Shown here: piece by piece, positions 1-10,081 of the stretch
How the letters are laid out: every line of letters begins with the position of its first letter
How positions within the stretch are numbered: the first letter of the stretch is position 1
Origin: Nemertoderma westbladi
Lineage: Eukaryota; Xenacoelomorpha; Nemertodermatida; Nemertodermatidae
Direction: 5' to 3'
DNA: 64,000 bases
Assembly (NCBI GenBank): GCA_032718475.1
Contig: JAUCBJ010006629.1
Coordinates: 1-64,000, forward strand
Program-made: the position numbers and the translations under genes
Notes under the pieces: generated by a model
What the model saw: only the letters and a program-made list of their open reading frames with translations
Databases searched by the model: none
Told to the model about the DNA's origin: nothing

Positions 1-170
1 GGATCGTATTGTGTCCGAACGGATCCAGAATCGCTGTTGTTGGGTGGAACACCGGGTTGATTTATATTCTAAATTCTGTAACTGGGGAGGTTATCAACCG
101 GATTGAAGGAACTGGGAGCATCATCCAAGCGGTGGATTTCTGTAAAGATTACCGGCATATTATTACAGGT
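1..170 (+). CDS. WD40-repeat protein exon, partial, with 5' splice donor
   Basis: The frame starting at base 3 is open to 170 and encodes about 56 residues patterned like a WD40 blade: a hydrophobic strand, then PNGSRIAVVGWNTG, then a strand ending in TGEVINRIEG, then SIIQAVDFCKDYRHIITG. The NG turn, the TGE turn and the final strand ending ITG match the WD40 strand-turn order. The exon closes at ACAG followed directly by GTAATTAATAA at 171; in-frame translation would stop there, as expected at a phase-1 splice donor. The 5' part of the exon lies outside the window. The product is probably part of a cytosolic beta-propeller protein, and which one cannot be told from a single blade. The call is from pattern alone. 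Confidence 0.55.
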
Positions 171-441
171 AATTAATAATAGACCTCTTTTATTAAAACA
201 CGTTATATTAATTAATTAGGCCTAGAGTCTAATTCAGTACCGTACCACGTACCATAGTAAGTAATAATCATTATAACACTTAAATGAATTAATTACATTA
301 ATTATTATTATTTAATTTTATTTTATTTAATTAATAATTTACTTACCGATATGATGCGGATTAACTGAACATAACCTTCACTGCCTCCTGCCAATATTGG
401 GTACCATGGGAACGAAATTTAAATTAGTCTAATATCAATAC
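171..441. other. AT-rich non-coding stretch
   Basis: Very AT-rich sequence with TTAATTA-rich runs and no credible coding frame. It reads as the start of the intron that follows the WD40 exon. Confidence 0.5.
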
Positions 442-573
442 TTATTGCACGGTTATCAAGTTATTTTCCCGTATATTTTACCCGAGGGCAGGAATAACCC
501 GAGGGCGTAGCCCGAGGGTTTCCTGCCCGAGGGTATCCCTCCCTTCAATTGCCACTTGATAACCGGGCAATAA
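442..573. repeat. Small hairpin MITE, copy 1
   Basis: The sequence starts TTATTGCACGGTTATCAAGT and ends with an imperfect reverse complement, ACTTGATAACCGGGCAATAA. Between them sit four or more copies of the 8-mer CCCGAGGG, which together form an imperfect palindrome. A second, more symmetric copy is at 2544-2674. The right arm here is degraded around 540-550. It has no coding capacity and is interpreted as a short non-autonomous inverted-repeat element heading a larger repeat unit. Confidence 0.6.
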
Positions 574-674
574 ATGTGTTATTCCACATTATTAACATTT
601 CTAAAAGGGTTTTGTTTGGGGGCAAGTGAAGTAAATGGGGCTTGGTATTTTGGGGGGATTAAATATATATCAAT

Positions 675-1217
675 GGAAGCTTCCTGGTCAGAAAAACCGT
701 CACATCACTACTAGAACTACAGCACACGGCTTTCACCATAAATTGTGTCTTAACAACAAGCCATTCCACGAACTAACACCGGACTGCCAATGCAAATACT
801 GCCACAACTCCTGTGCCTTTCGATATCACGTCCTTGACTGCCCCAACGTCCCCTCGCTCTCTCAGCTTGCCTCATAGACCGCCCCACTCACACACTACAT
901 ACATAATCCAAATTACTGTCACCCATCAAAAACGGTACACAACCAAACACTGACACACACCAAAATTAACTGCTACACTCACACTCACAGCTACAACCTA
1001 CATCAACTTACTACAGTAGGTTTATTAATTATATTGTTATATATTCCCGGTATGTATACTGTACTTACTGTTTCAATTACTGTGTCCCCGTTACGTACGT
1101 GTATTATTTCTGCATAGTGTATACTCCCGGTTACTGTTACTTACTGTTTAACTCTTACTGTTTCTTATGTTTAATTTACCCCGAGTGGGGGTGTATATTA
1201 TAATTAAAAAAAAAAAT
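675..1217 (+). pseudogene. 5'-truncated LINE 3' end (C-terminal ORF2 remnant plus 3'UTR)
   Basis: Bases 675-877 encode the last 67 or so residues of a non-LTR retrotransposon ORF2. The segment resembles the C-terminus of the LINE at 31801-34653: both have PGQKNRH, TAHGFHHKLCLNN and a terminal zinc knuckle spaced C-x2-C-x8-H-x3-C. The stop at 875-877 is followed by a 3'UTR with a GGGGGTGTAT block and a poly-A tract ending near 1217. The 12-mer ATATATATCAAT occurs just before (663-674) and just after (1218-1229) as a target-site duplication. Unit B shows the empty site near 2763. This is a classic 5'-truncated insertion and cannot make an active protein. Confidence 0.85.
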
Positions 1218-1948
1218 ATATATATCAATATATATTAAATCATTAAAATGCATTTGTGCATACAGAATGATTAAATAATGCATAACTAAATACTGTATAA
1301 CTACAGAAGATATCGGAAAATTAAAATTTTGTATTTAATTTAATATTTAATAATATTTAAAATTTTCCCTCATCCTCCGATATTTTCGATAGATGTATCA
1401 TTTAATTTTGGTGAAAATAGTATGTTATAATAAACTATAGGCGCGCCAGATCCATATTTACTGTAGAACACATCATGCAGAGCAGGTGCAGGTGCTACAG
1501 TGGTAGCCTAAATTTGGACCTCTGATAGGCCTAATAGTTTTCTAAAACCTTTTGTAAACTGGATAAAAATAGTGAGTCAGTGCCCCACCCTATCTAAATG
1601 GGACATTTGGAGCCTAGTCAGCCAGGATCTGAAATATTTCTTGAGCTTCCCGACACATTCACGAGTTATTATTTAAAAGTTTCATGATATAAAGACTAAC
1701 ATCGGTGTTTATTGTTCTTCGATAGGACGCAGTTTCACAGAGATTTGAGCTTATTGAGGAGACATTCGAGAATATTCACTAACTTGCTATGCTCGTTCTT
1801 GTGAATGCCTGTACTTGACCCCTGCGTGACAGAAACACTTTAGGGCCCACTTTATATCGAATACAGAAAAACTAATAATTTATTAGGACTTCATATTGGT
1901 GCATGCGGAACCATTTATAGTAGACATATAAATATCAAGGAAATTAAT

Positions 1949-2035
1949 TGCGTTGTGGTTTAACAGTTTAATTATATCGGAGCCTTGAACTCGGGTCTCT
2001 GACTCCAGATGTTTGTGGGTTCGAGTCCAGGAAGG
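1949..2035 (+). repeat. tRNA-like (SINE head) sequence, copy in unit A
   Basis: A perfect RNA polymerase III B-box, GGTTCGAGTCC, lies at 2018-2028. About 60 bp upstream is an A-box-like TGGTTTAACAGTTTA. A normal cloverleaf does not fold well, so this is more likely a tRNA-derived SINE head than a functional tRNA. Confidence 0.4.
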
Positions 2036-2543
2036 TGGCCAGGGAAATTTTCATTCCGGATTCGCATAAATCTCCGTTAGGCCTATATATAAAAAAGACT
2101 GATTCCGTGTTACATTACCGTAATCATTAGCATATACTGTAGTTACAAAACAACAGTTTTATTTAAAGCCAGATTTATTATTATTCAAATAAAATCAATA
2201 TTCATTTCACAGTACCACACACAGGTACTACCAGTATTAAGCCTCCTACCATGCCAAGCAGCTTGGTCTAGTCAGCCCACTGCCTGGCTACAGGCAGCGT
2301 ACCGTACCGGTCTGGTACTTTCAATTTCAGATAATGCATAATGATACAAAAATGTGTTGTGGTACCGGTAGGTATGTTCTGAAAATCTGATTTGCTAATA
2401 GAGCTAGGCCTAGGATAATAGGCAGTTGCATAGCAACGCGGGAATATCACTGATATTTTCCCGTGGGCAAAAAGTGATATTTTTTAGGTAGCCCACTATT
2501 AGAAGTGATATTTAACCCGCTCATAAATGGGGAATAACAATAA

Positions 2544-2674
2544 TTATTGCACGGTTATCAAGTTATTTTCCCGTATATTTTACCCGAGGGCAGGAATAAC
2601 CCGAAGGCGTAGCACGAGGGTTTCCTGCCCGAGGGTAAAATATTAGGGAAAATAACTTGATAACCGGGCAATAA
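2544..2674. repeat. Small hairpin MITE, copy 2 (well-preserved palindrome)
   Basis: The arms TTATTGCACGGTTATCAAGT at 2544 and ACTTGATAACCGGGCAATAA ending at 2674 pair almost perfectly. The pairing continues inward through TTATTTTCCC and TATTTTACCC to a GC-rich centre made of CCCGAGGG copies. It sits exactly between repeat units A and B. Confidence 0.75.
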
Positions 2675-4271
2675 ATGTGTTATTCCACATTACTAACATT
2701 TCTAAAAGGGTTTTGTTTGGGGGCAAGTGAAGTAAATGGGGCTTGGTATTTTGGGGGGATTAAATATATATCAATATATATTAAATCATTAAAATGTATT
2801 TGTGCATAAAGAATAATTAAATAATGCATTACTAAATACTGTATAACTACAGTAGATACCGGAAAATTAAAATTATATATTTAATTTAATTTAATTTTTA
2901 ATAATATTTAAAATTTTCCCTCATCCTCCGATATTTTCGATAAATGTATCATTTAATTTTGGTGAAAAAAGTATGTTTTAATAAACTATAGGCGCGCCAG
3001 ATTCATATTTACTGTAGAACACATCATGCAGAGCAGGTGCAGATGCTACAGTGGTAGCCTAACTTTGGACCACTGATAGGCCTAATAATTTTCTAAAACC
3101 TTTTGTAAACTAGATAAAAATAGTGAGTCAGTGTCCCACCCTATCTAAATGGGACATTTGGAGTCTAGTCAGCCAGGATCTGAAATATTTCTTGAGTTTC
3201 CCGACACATTCACGAGTTATTTTTTAAAAGTTTCATGATATAAAGACTAACATCAGTGTTTATTGTTCTTCGATAGGACGCAGTTTCACAGAGATTTGAG
3301 CTTATTGAGGAGACATTCGAGAATATTCACTAACTCGCTATGCTCGTTCTTGTGAATGCCTGTACTTGACCCCTGCGTGACAAAAACACTTTAGGGCCTA
3401 CTTTATATCGAATACAGAAAAACTAATAATTTATTAGGACTTCATATTGGTGCATGTGGAACCATTTATAGTAGACATATAAATATCAAGGAAATTCATT
3501 GTGTAGTGGTTTAACAGTTTAATTATATCGGAGCCTTGAACTCGGGTTTCAGACTCCAGATGTTTGTGGGTTCGAGTCCAGGAAGGTGGCCAGGGAAATT
3601 TTCATTCCGGATTCGCATAAATCTCCGTTAGGCCTATATATAAATAAGACTGATTCCGTGTTACATTACCGTAATCATCAGCATACTGTAGTTACAAAAC
3701 AACAGTTTTATTTAAAGCCAGCTTTATTATTATTCAAATAAAATCAATATTCATTTCCTAAGACTGCGTCCAACTTACATATTAAACATAAAGATAGAAA
3801 AGAGCACGAAATATGTACTGTAGGGCCTACCTAATGTAGCCTGCTGTATAGACTTGTATCGCTACCAGTCCACATCTTCAGAGCTTCGCAGCTTTATCCT
3901 CCAGGCAGTCGGACAGCAATTAAGTTATGAACAAATCGTACAGTAGCACACACAGGTACCACCAGTATTAAGCCTCCTACCATGCAAAGCAGCTTGGTCT
4001 ACTCAGCCCACTGCCTGGCTACAGGCAGCGTACCGTACCGGTCTGGTACTATCAATTTCAGACAATGCAATAATGATACAAAAATGTGTTGTGGTACCGG
4101 TAGGTATGTTCTGACAATCTGATTTTCTAATAGAGCTAGGCCAAGGATAATAGGCAGTTGCATAGCAACGCGGGAATATCACTGATATTTTCCCGTGGGC
4201 AAAAAGTGATATTTTTTAGGTAGCCCACTATTAGAAGTGATATTTAACCCGCTCATAAATGGGGAATAACA
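2675..4271. repeat. Tandem repeat unit B (no LINE insertion)
   Basis: Second copy of the unit at 574-2541. At 2753-2776 it keeps the uninterrupted ATATATATCAATATATATT site into which a LINE inserted in unit A. It contains a 184-bp segment (3760-3943) that is absent from A. Divergence between the units is a few percent point changes. Confidence 0.7.
3500..3586 (+). repeat. tRNA-like (SINE head) sequence, copy in unit B
   Basis: Duplicate of the tRNA-like segment in unit A. The B-box GGTTCGAGTCC is at 3569-3579, with the same upstream TGGTTTAACAGTTTA. The B-box is unchanged between the copies while flanking bases differ. Confidence 0.4.
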
Positions 4272-4689
4272 GAATATAGACCACTGAAAATCAGAAGTTA
4301 TTACAACATAGTCCCTGTAGTCGGATAGTTTTAGGTGCGGTTTGGTTCCGGTAAATGTAACATAAAAATAAACTAATAAACCAGCAATTAGCTTAATAAT
4401 ATTATGTATTCAGTTATCTGTTAGGTTGTTTGTTATTGACTTGTATCAATGGCGTTTTAACCAACTGGTAGTTCTACTTAAATAAACAAATTATAATGGT
4501 GCCAATAGGCGTACCGGTACTGCAATGCAGTAAAGTAACTGTAAGAGAATACAAGCAGTAATGTATAATATAAACTTTCATTTTCAAGTCTGCCACACAT
4601 TCTCATTACTTAGGCATACAACCTTGCCCGTATTAAAGTGTCCTTTTAGATAAGAAGGGACATCCATAACCCGCACCCCACCTCATTTT
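4272..4689. other. Non-coding spacer
   Basis: No convincing ORF, RNA gene or repeat structure seen. Confidence 0.5.
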
Positions 4690-5360
4690 TATACAATCTT
4701 TGTCATACTTTATTTAACATGGAGCTACAAAGAATTTTCTATTTTGAATTTATAGACGTTTAACGTTTGCGATATCGCCCTCATTGCATTACGACCATTC
4801 CTCATATTAGCCACAACGACATATTATTAGAAAGCTCGAGTTGTAAGGATTCCAAATATAAATATATTTTGAGTTTCGTTGAGAAACAGCTGAGATATAA
4901 TACTGGCGTTCAAAGATTGTGATAAATTATCATTCGCTGGAAGTCATTTATTATAATTAATATAAACACAACATTCTAGAACGTGATATTATTTTTATCA
5001 TTTTCATGATAAAAATCCCATTTATTTATCCTAATTATAATATATTATTATATTTATGTATGCATAGCTACACATATACATAAATAACTGGTATATTATA
5101 ATGAAAGATAATTTTTGCAATCTTAGACCGTCCATATCTCATCTGTTTATCAACGAAATTTAGACATTAATACATATTTGGAATCCTCACAATGCAAACT
5201 TTCAAATATATAAAAAGTAAATATGAGAAAATGGGCAACAAAACGAAGGCAACAATTTCGTAACAGACACTTTTATAATACGCTTACGTAAAAATTTAAA
5301 TGTAAAATTGAAAATTCCGGTTACATAGGGTCCTCTGCTCTGAGTTGAACTAATACAATT
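4690..5360. mobile_element. Degenerate foldback element
   Basis: The left half (about 4735-4960) and the right half (about 5085-5330) are imperfect reverse complements. Matching landmarks include AGGATTCCAAATAT with ATATTTGGAATCCT, GAGATAT blocks, TTTCGTTGA with TCAACGAAA, and outer GAATTTTC with GAAAATTC. Similarity is roughly 65-75 percent by eye. No transposase frame remains in the short centre. It is read as an old MITE or foldback element upstream of the Roc-COR gene. Confidence 0.55.
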
Positions 5361-5981
5361 TTTAATAAGGAAACAGCTTATTTCTGCGAGTTAAATTATC
5401 GTGCAGTAGGGAGCTCATTTTTGACTCATACTGTTTGGAATATGACTATTTTATTTACAGCCACATTTACTATTTACAACTTTATGGCAATATTCCTGAT
5501 CTCTTACGGGGTCAGGCAAAGACAACTTTTCTCTATAGTATTTAGACCGGTATTGATACAGAATATGAAACTCTGACCTTTTTTAAATTTCCCGCCACCA
5601 CAAACAGAGAAATGTATTATTGGATTTGGTAGGTTTTCTCATGTTACAATAAGTGTGGAATTATTGTGATTATATTACTCAAGAAATTATTGGTATTATT
5701 GTACTGTTTATAGCAGAGTGTCTTTTTCAAAAATTACGAGTGTATTACGAGTGTACAAATTGTATAAAACATTAAGTATCATCTGTAAGATTGGGTGCTT
5801 CTGTTAGTTCTGGGTGTGGAGGTTTTTATCAACCATATCTAGCGGGTTGTTGTTTATATTAACATAACAGTATATCAGTGTCTTCGGCTCAGAAATAGTT
5901 CAAACAACTTAACTTATCTTTATAATTTTAACCATCCTATTGTCCCGTTTATCATTGCTACTGTATAATACGTAATATTGG
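5361..5981 (+). promoter_or_regulatory. Upstream region of the Roc-COR gene
   Basis: AT-rich non-coding DNA leading to the ATG at 5982. An in-frame TAA at 5973-5975 fixes the ATG as the first possible Met unless an upstream exon is spliced in. No clear TATA box or initiator can be singled out in this base composition, so the promoter position is inferred from location only. Confidence 0.3.
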
Positions 5982-8900
5982 ATGTCAACTCAGTGGAAAG
6001 ACAGCTTAACAATAATTATACTTTATACAGGAGATGTTGGCGGCACAATTACAGTAATTGATAGTGAAGGTCAAACTGAAACAAAGAAAACTATCAAACA
6101 GGTGGAAAGTATATTGGAGAAAACTGAAGAATTAAAGGGAATTGTTGAGTATATCGGATGGGTTGGTCCCATAAATAAACCACTCCAGGGTAAGATAAAT
6201 AATATAATTAAGTCTACTGTTGGTGTTCTTTCAGATAAGGAAAAACAACTTTACTTTAGACTGGATGCAGATATTTCTGAGTTAACAACACAGAATCTGG
6301 TTAGTATTTGGGGTTTAGATGAAGTTTCAACAATAGAAATCGTTAAGAAATTCAGAGACTTGGGACTTCTGTCTACAAGTGAATTAAATTCTCTGAAAGT
6401 TCCAAAACTTTTAATTAATTATATAAAAGAACAAAAACTGCCAATAGAGATACTGGCGAGAGGCCCAGAAGCATTGGCTGCTTATAAAGCAGCTCTTTCT
6501 AAAGGGACTACATGGATACTGAAAACCCGGTTAATGTTAGTCGGACAAGAGAGGGCTGGTAAAACCAGTTTGAAGAAGGCCCTTATTGGTCAACCGTTTG
6601 ATATTAATGAACAAATAACAGATGGTATTGACTCATCTGCTAACTGTATTATAAATACCGCACAAAACACAGATTGGACCAACTTACGAGATAAAGATAA
6701 AGAAAACTTGGAGAAAGATGTCAATGACTTTGTTACTAAACAAATAGCAAAAACTGTTCTAGAAAGTAAACAAGTTGCAGATAATAAAAGTGATGATTCT
6801 GGAACTTCTGGAAAGGTTGTTGGAAGTGTGACTCCCATAGTTTCAACCTCTTCATCAGCAGCTAATGCTAAACCTACAGAGATTCCTATTACAGTTGCAA
6901 GTGGAAGTGCTGATAAAGTTCCAACCATTAGTTTGTGGAGGAGGTTAGTTTCCAAAATTACACGCAATAAAGATCAGATCAGTAATGAATGTGAAGTCAG
7001 GGTCACAGAGGGAAGCATTGGTAGACATAGAGAAGGTACAGGATATATTCAATCCAAACATGATTCTTCTGAAACACAAATCCCTGCAAATATATCTAAA
7101 GGAGTAGAAGATATACTCACATCTGGTAAACCCCAAGATATTCTGGCTAAATTTAATGAGGAAGACAGTCCCTTTTCTCTACAGATAATCGATTTTGGAG
7201 GCCAATGTATTTATTATACAACCCATCAGATATTTTTGAGTAGACGTGCTATTTACATAATTGTATTTGATTTGACAAAAGATCTCGACAAAACAGCTGA
7301 TGTTATTGTTAGAGCTGATGACACCAACATAAAAGTTTATGGCGAGATGACCAATATTGAATTTATAGATTTTTGGTTAAGGAGTATTTACTCATTTGGT
7401 TCGAATTTTGATGAAAAAACATCAAATGTTGTCGGCCCACCAGTATTTATAGTCGGAACTCATAAAGGTAGTTTAGATGCTGATTCTAGAACTCAATCAA
7501 CTTTAGCAACTAATATTTTTAAATCCATTAACAACTATATAGATAAAACTCACCTTACAAGTAATTTAGTAAAGGAATTTTATGCATTGGAAAATAATAA
7601 AGAAATTGTGAGTGATAGCGCTGAAGAACTGGAGAATTTGCAGCAAGATATTGCCAAGGAAATGATTAGGTTCAAAGAGGAAATACCTCTACAATATTTA
7701 AAATTTGAACAACTTGTGACCCAATTTATAAAGGATTGCAAAGTTTATATTAACATTGACGAATTAAAAGTAAAGTTAAATGCTATTGATGTAGAAATGA
7801 ATGACATTGGTTTGAAAACAATGTTAGAATTTTACCACGATTTGGGTACAATAATTTACTTTGATGATGAATCTCTAAGAGACACTGTTATAATGAGCCC
7901 AGAATGGTTGAGTGGAATGTTTACCAAAATAATAACTGTAAAAGACAAAATAAAGAAACAACACTTTACTTTCTGGAAGGACCTGGATGACAATGGTATA
8001 TTACATGAAGAACTCCTTGATTATCTGTGGGAAGGCGTTCTTGATAAAAAACAATTTATGTTGAATATTCTAGAACGTTTTGATTTACTATGTGAAAGAG
8101 TTTTGCCTCAGATTAAAGGAACTTTAAACCAAAATATAAAGCGATCCTATTACGTTCCGTGCAGACTGAAACCAGTAAATATAAATCCGTTTGTACCAAA
8201 ATATTCCAGCTTGGAATTTTATATAATATTCGATAGTTTCTTACCAGAAAGTTTGTACTACCGTTTAATTAAGAGAACTATAGATTTGTCCTACATTGTA
8301 GGCGATGGTGTAATTCAACCTAAACTATACCACAGAGTTGCTCAAATATTTTTAGATTGTAATCATGAAATTATCTTGGAAAGATCTGCTAATTCGTTGC
8401 ATCGGGTCAAAGTTCAGATCATTAGAACTGAAGAGGTTAATACAGAAAGAGAATCAACTGGAAGGAAAGGGAGACCGGATCCACAGCTGGTCAATAAAGT
8501 GAAGTGTTATCTTAATAATTCATTGCAGGAATTCCTTAAACAAATTCGAATAAAAAACATTTCGTTTAGTATTCATTTAAAATGTCAATGTAATTCAAAA
8601 TGCGAACAGCACAATGAAATTAACTGTAGGGAAGAAATTTGTTTCCATTTTATTAAAATCGATGAAAATATTTCAGATAATAAAGTCAAATGTAAGTTTC
8701 ATAAACATATGGAAAGCAACTTAATAAGAGAAAAATATACAGGTGATTTAAGTTCACATTGGAAGAAAATAACGTCTAAGGAGAATGAACTTCTAGATAA
8801 ACTAGAAATATTGGAACTTATAATTTTTTTAGAAGCTAAGCGAACTTTGTCTCGGGATGTTTTATCTATAATTAACTCGAAACCAAATGTATTCAGTAAA

Positions 8901-9320
8901 ATAAAGACTTTATTGGAGGCAATAAAATGGGGTACAGAAAATAATTACGAAATATTTATTGAAGGATTAAAGGAAACATATCAAACTCATATAGTAAATA
9001 TTTTAGGGGATAAAACAACAGATGATGATAAAAAGTTTCCGTTGATACTAACTAAATATAAGTTTGTTTTAGTTAATAGAATCGAACCAAACTTGGTAAT
9101 AAAATTACTTTGTAGCCAACAAGTGTTTAGGGATTCTATAGCTGAATCAATCAATAGTAAAGAATCCACAGTGGCGAAGAATAATGAACTGGTCAACGCG
9201 ATAATTAGAAGGTCATACAACGATTTTCTTACATTCTGTCAATGTCTGAGAGAAACAAATCAGGTTCAAATAGCTGATATCCTGACTACAGCTGTACATA
9301 ATTTAGATGATTTAGTCTAA
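5982..9320 (+). CDS. Roc-COR (ROCO-family) GTPase with two C-terminal CARD-like domains
   Basis: A 1,112-residue protein in one open exon. Residues 1-180 form a helical N-terminal region ending in GPEALAAYKAAL, a signature seen before the Roc domain in invertebrate ROCO proteins. The Roc GTPase has its P-loop GQERAGKTS at 188-196 (Lys194), a switch-like ITDGID near 210, the G3 motif DFGGQ at 404-408 and PPVFIVGTHKG near 486-496 in the G4 position. About 190 residues separate P-loop and G3, with a Ser/Thr/Lys-rich insert, far more than usual. The COR domain follows (about 540-860, with VIMSPEWLSGMF near 637). A Cys/His cluster at 868-910 could bind zinc. Residues 936-1010 and 1025-1110 each look like a six-helix CARD; the second ends in a FLTFCQCLRETNQVQIADIL pattern. 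By family knowledge such proteins are GTP-regulated signalling scaffolds, and CARDs recruit partners by homotypic contact. A role in innate immunity or cell death is inference. Start chosen at the ATG three codons after an in-frame TAA. Confidence 0.85.
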   Translation: MSTQWKDSLTIIILYTGDVGGTITVIDSEGQTETKKTIKQVESILEKTEELKGIVEYIGWVGPINKPLQGKINNIIKSTVGVLSDKEKQLYFRLDADISELTTQNLVSIWGLDEVSTIEIVKKFRDLGLLSTSELNSLKVPKLLINYIKEQKLPIEILARGPEALAAYKAALSKGTTWILKTRLMLVGQERAGKTSLKKALIGQPFDINEQITDGIDSSANCIINTAQNTDWTNLRDKDKENLEKDVNDFVTKQIAKTVLESKQVADNKSDDSGTSGKVVGSVTPIVSTSSSAANAKPTEIPITVASGSADKVPTISLWRRLVSKITRNKDQISNECEVRVTEGSIGRHREGTGYIQSKHDSSETQIPANISKGVEDILTSGKPQDILAKFNEEDSPFSLQIIDFGGQCIYYTTHQIFLSRRAIYIIVFDLTKDLDKTADVIVRADDTNIKVYGEMTNIEFIDFWLRSIYSFGSNFDEKTSNVVGPPVFIVGTHKGSLDADSRTQSTLATNIFKSINNYIDKTHLTSNLVKEFYALENNKEIVSDSAEELENLQQDIAKEMIRFKEEIPLQYLKFEQLVTQFIKDCKVYINIDELKVKLNAIDVEMNDIGLKTMLEFYHDLGTIIYFDDESLRDTVIMSPEWLSGMFTKIITVKDKIKKQHFTFWKDLDDNGILHEELLDYLWEGVLDKKQFMLNILERFDLLCERVLPQIKGTLNQNIKRSYYVPCRLKPVNINPFVPKYSSLEFYIIFDSFLPESLYYRLIKRTIDLSYIVGDGVIQPKLYHRVAQIFLDCNHEIILERSANSLHRVKVQIIRTEEVNTERESTGRKGRPDPQLVNKVKCYLNNSLQEFLKQIRIKNISFSIHLKCQCNSKCEQHNEINCREEICFHFIKIDENISDNKVKCKFHKHMESNLIREKYTGDLSSHWKKITSKENELLDKLEILELIIFLEAKRTLSRDVLSIINSKPNVFSKIKTLLEAIKWGTENNYEIFIEGLKETYQTHIVNILGDKTTDDDKKFPLILTKYKFVLVNRIEPNLVIKLLCSQQVFRDSIAESINSKESTVAKNNELVNAIIRRSYNDFLTFCQCLRETNQVQIADILTTAVHNLDDLV

Positions 9321-10081
9321 ATATAAAAATAATTATATGCAATTTTCAGTGTTTAATTTTGTTACCAACCAGAGATAAATAATGTATTGGATATGATGGG
9401 AATATATCCCATAATAATGTTATTTAGCAAGAATGGTAAGGATAATATTTCATAATTATTTTTTACTTATAATGCCAGTCAGGGCCGGACACACAATTTC
9501 TACTAGCATTTTATAGCTATTCGTGTCCGACCCACCATCCACTATATTAAATATATAAAATGTAGTGTAATTTCTATTATATTACGGTAAATATACATTC
9601 AAGTTAAAGTTTAATAATTATTTTATAAGTTTTCTCTTTTATAGATGGAAATACGAATATCTCCTGATCTCGGAATCGTAAACCAGTAAACTGTCAGGCT
9701 CTGAACCAAATCAAACAACCGCCTAAATTATAAAACAGATAACTTGAAATCTTTTAGTATCGCCGATCCGATATGATAACCCCGATTCTGGACTGTAATG
9801 AACCGACATGATTTGTTCCTTATCAGATATTCGTCGTAGTCTGGGAAACCAGGAAATCTGGAAACACAAACCTGGAATCTACTGGAACTCAAATATTAGT
9901 TGCTTAACGGAGATGTTGGAACCAAATTACTTGGAACACAATTATCGAAAACTTCAGAATAAGTTAGTAATAAATTGTTACATGGAATATATCCTACAGT
10001 CGGGGTCTCAAAGTGTATCTGGTATTACCGTTATTTTAAATACATTATTAATAAATTATATTATTTATACTTATTTTATAG
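9321..10081. other. 3' flank of the Roc-COR gene and spacer
   Basis: AT-rich DNA without a credible gene. GGGCCGGACAC at 9482-9492 and GTGTCCGACCC at 9523-9533 can form a stem with a 30-nt loop. An acceptor-like TTCTCTTTTATAG lies near 9645 and another, TTATTTTATAG, ends at 10081 just before the minisatellite. No AATAAA was seen close to the stop codon. Confidence 0.4.

Larger units (their letters stand above)
574..2541. repeat. Tandem repeat unit A (contains a LINE insertion)
   Basis: This unit is nearly identical to 2675-4271. It begins with TGTTATTCCACATTA and ends with GTGATATT-rich sequence and GGGGAATAACA. The reverse complement of the end, TGTTATTCCCCAT, resembles the beginning, so the unit could be a non-autonomous DNA transposon with short inverted ends and subterminal AGTGATATTT repeats. 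Unit A carries a 543-bp LINE fragment and lacks 184 bp that unit B has at 3760-3943. With these removed the two units have the same length. No long ORF is present. Confidence 0.65.

Noticed and set aside
1949-2035. Functional tRNA gene
   Set aside because: The B-box is perfect but stems and anticodon arm do not fold into a standard cloverleaf.
2268-2450. 60-codon minus-strand ORF in repeat unit A
   Set aside because: Not conserved as an ORF in unit B and no recognisable features.
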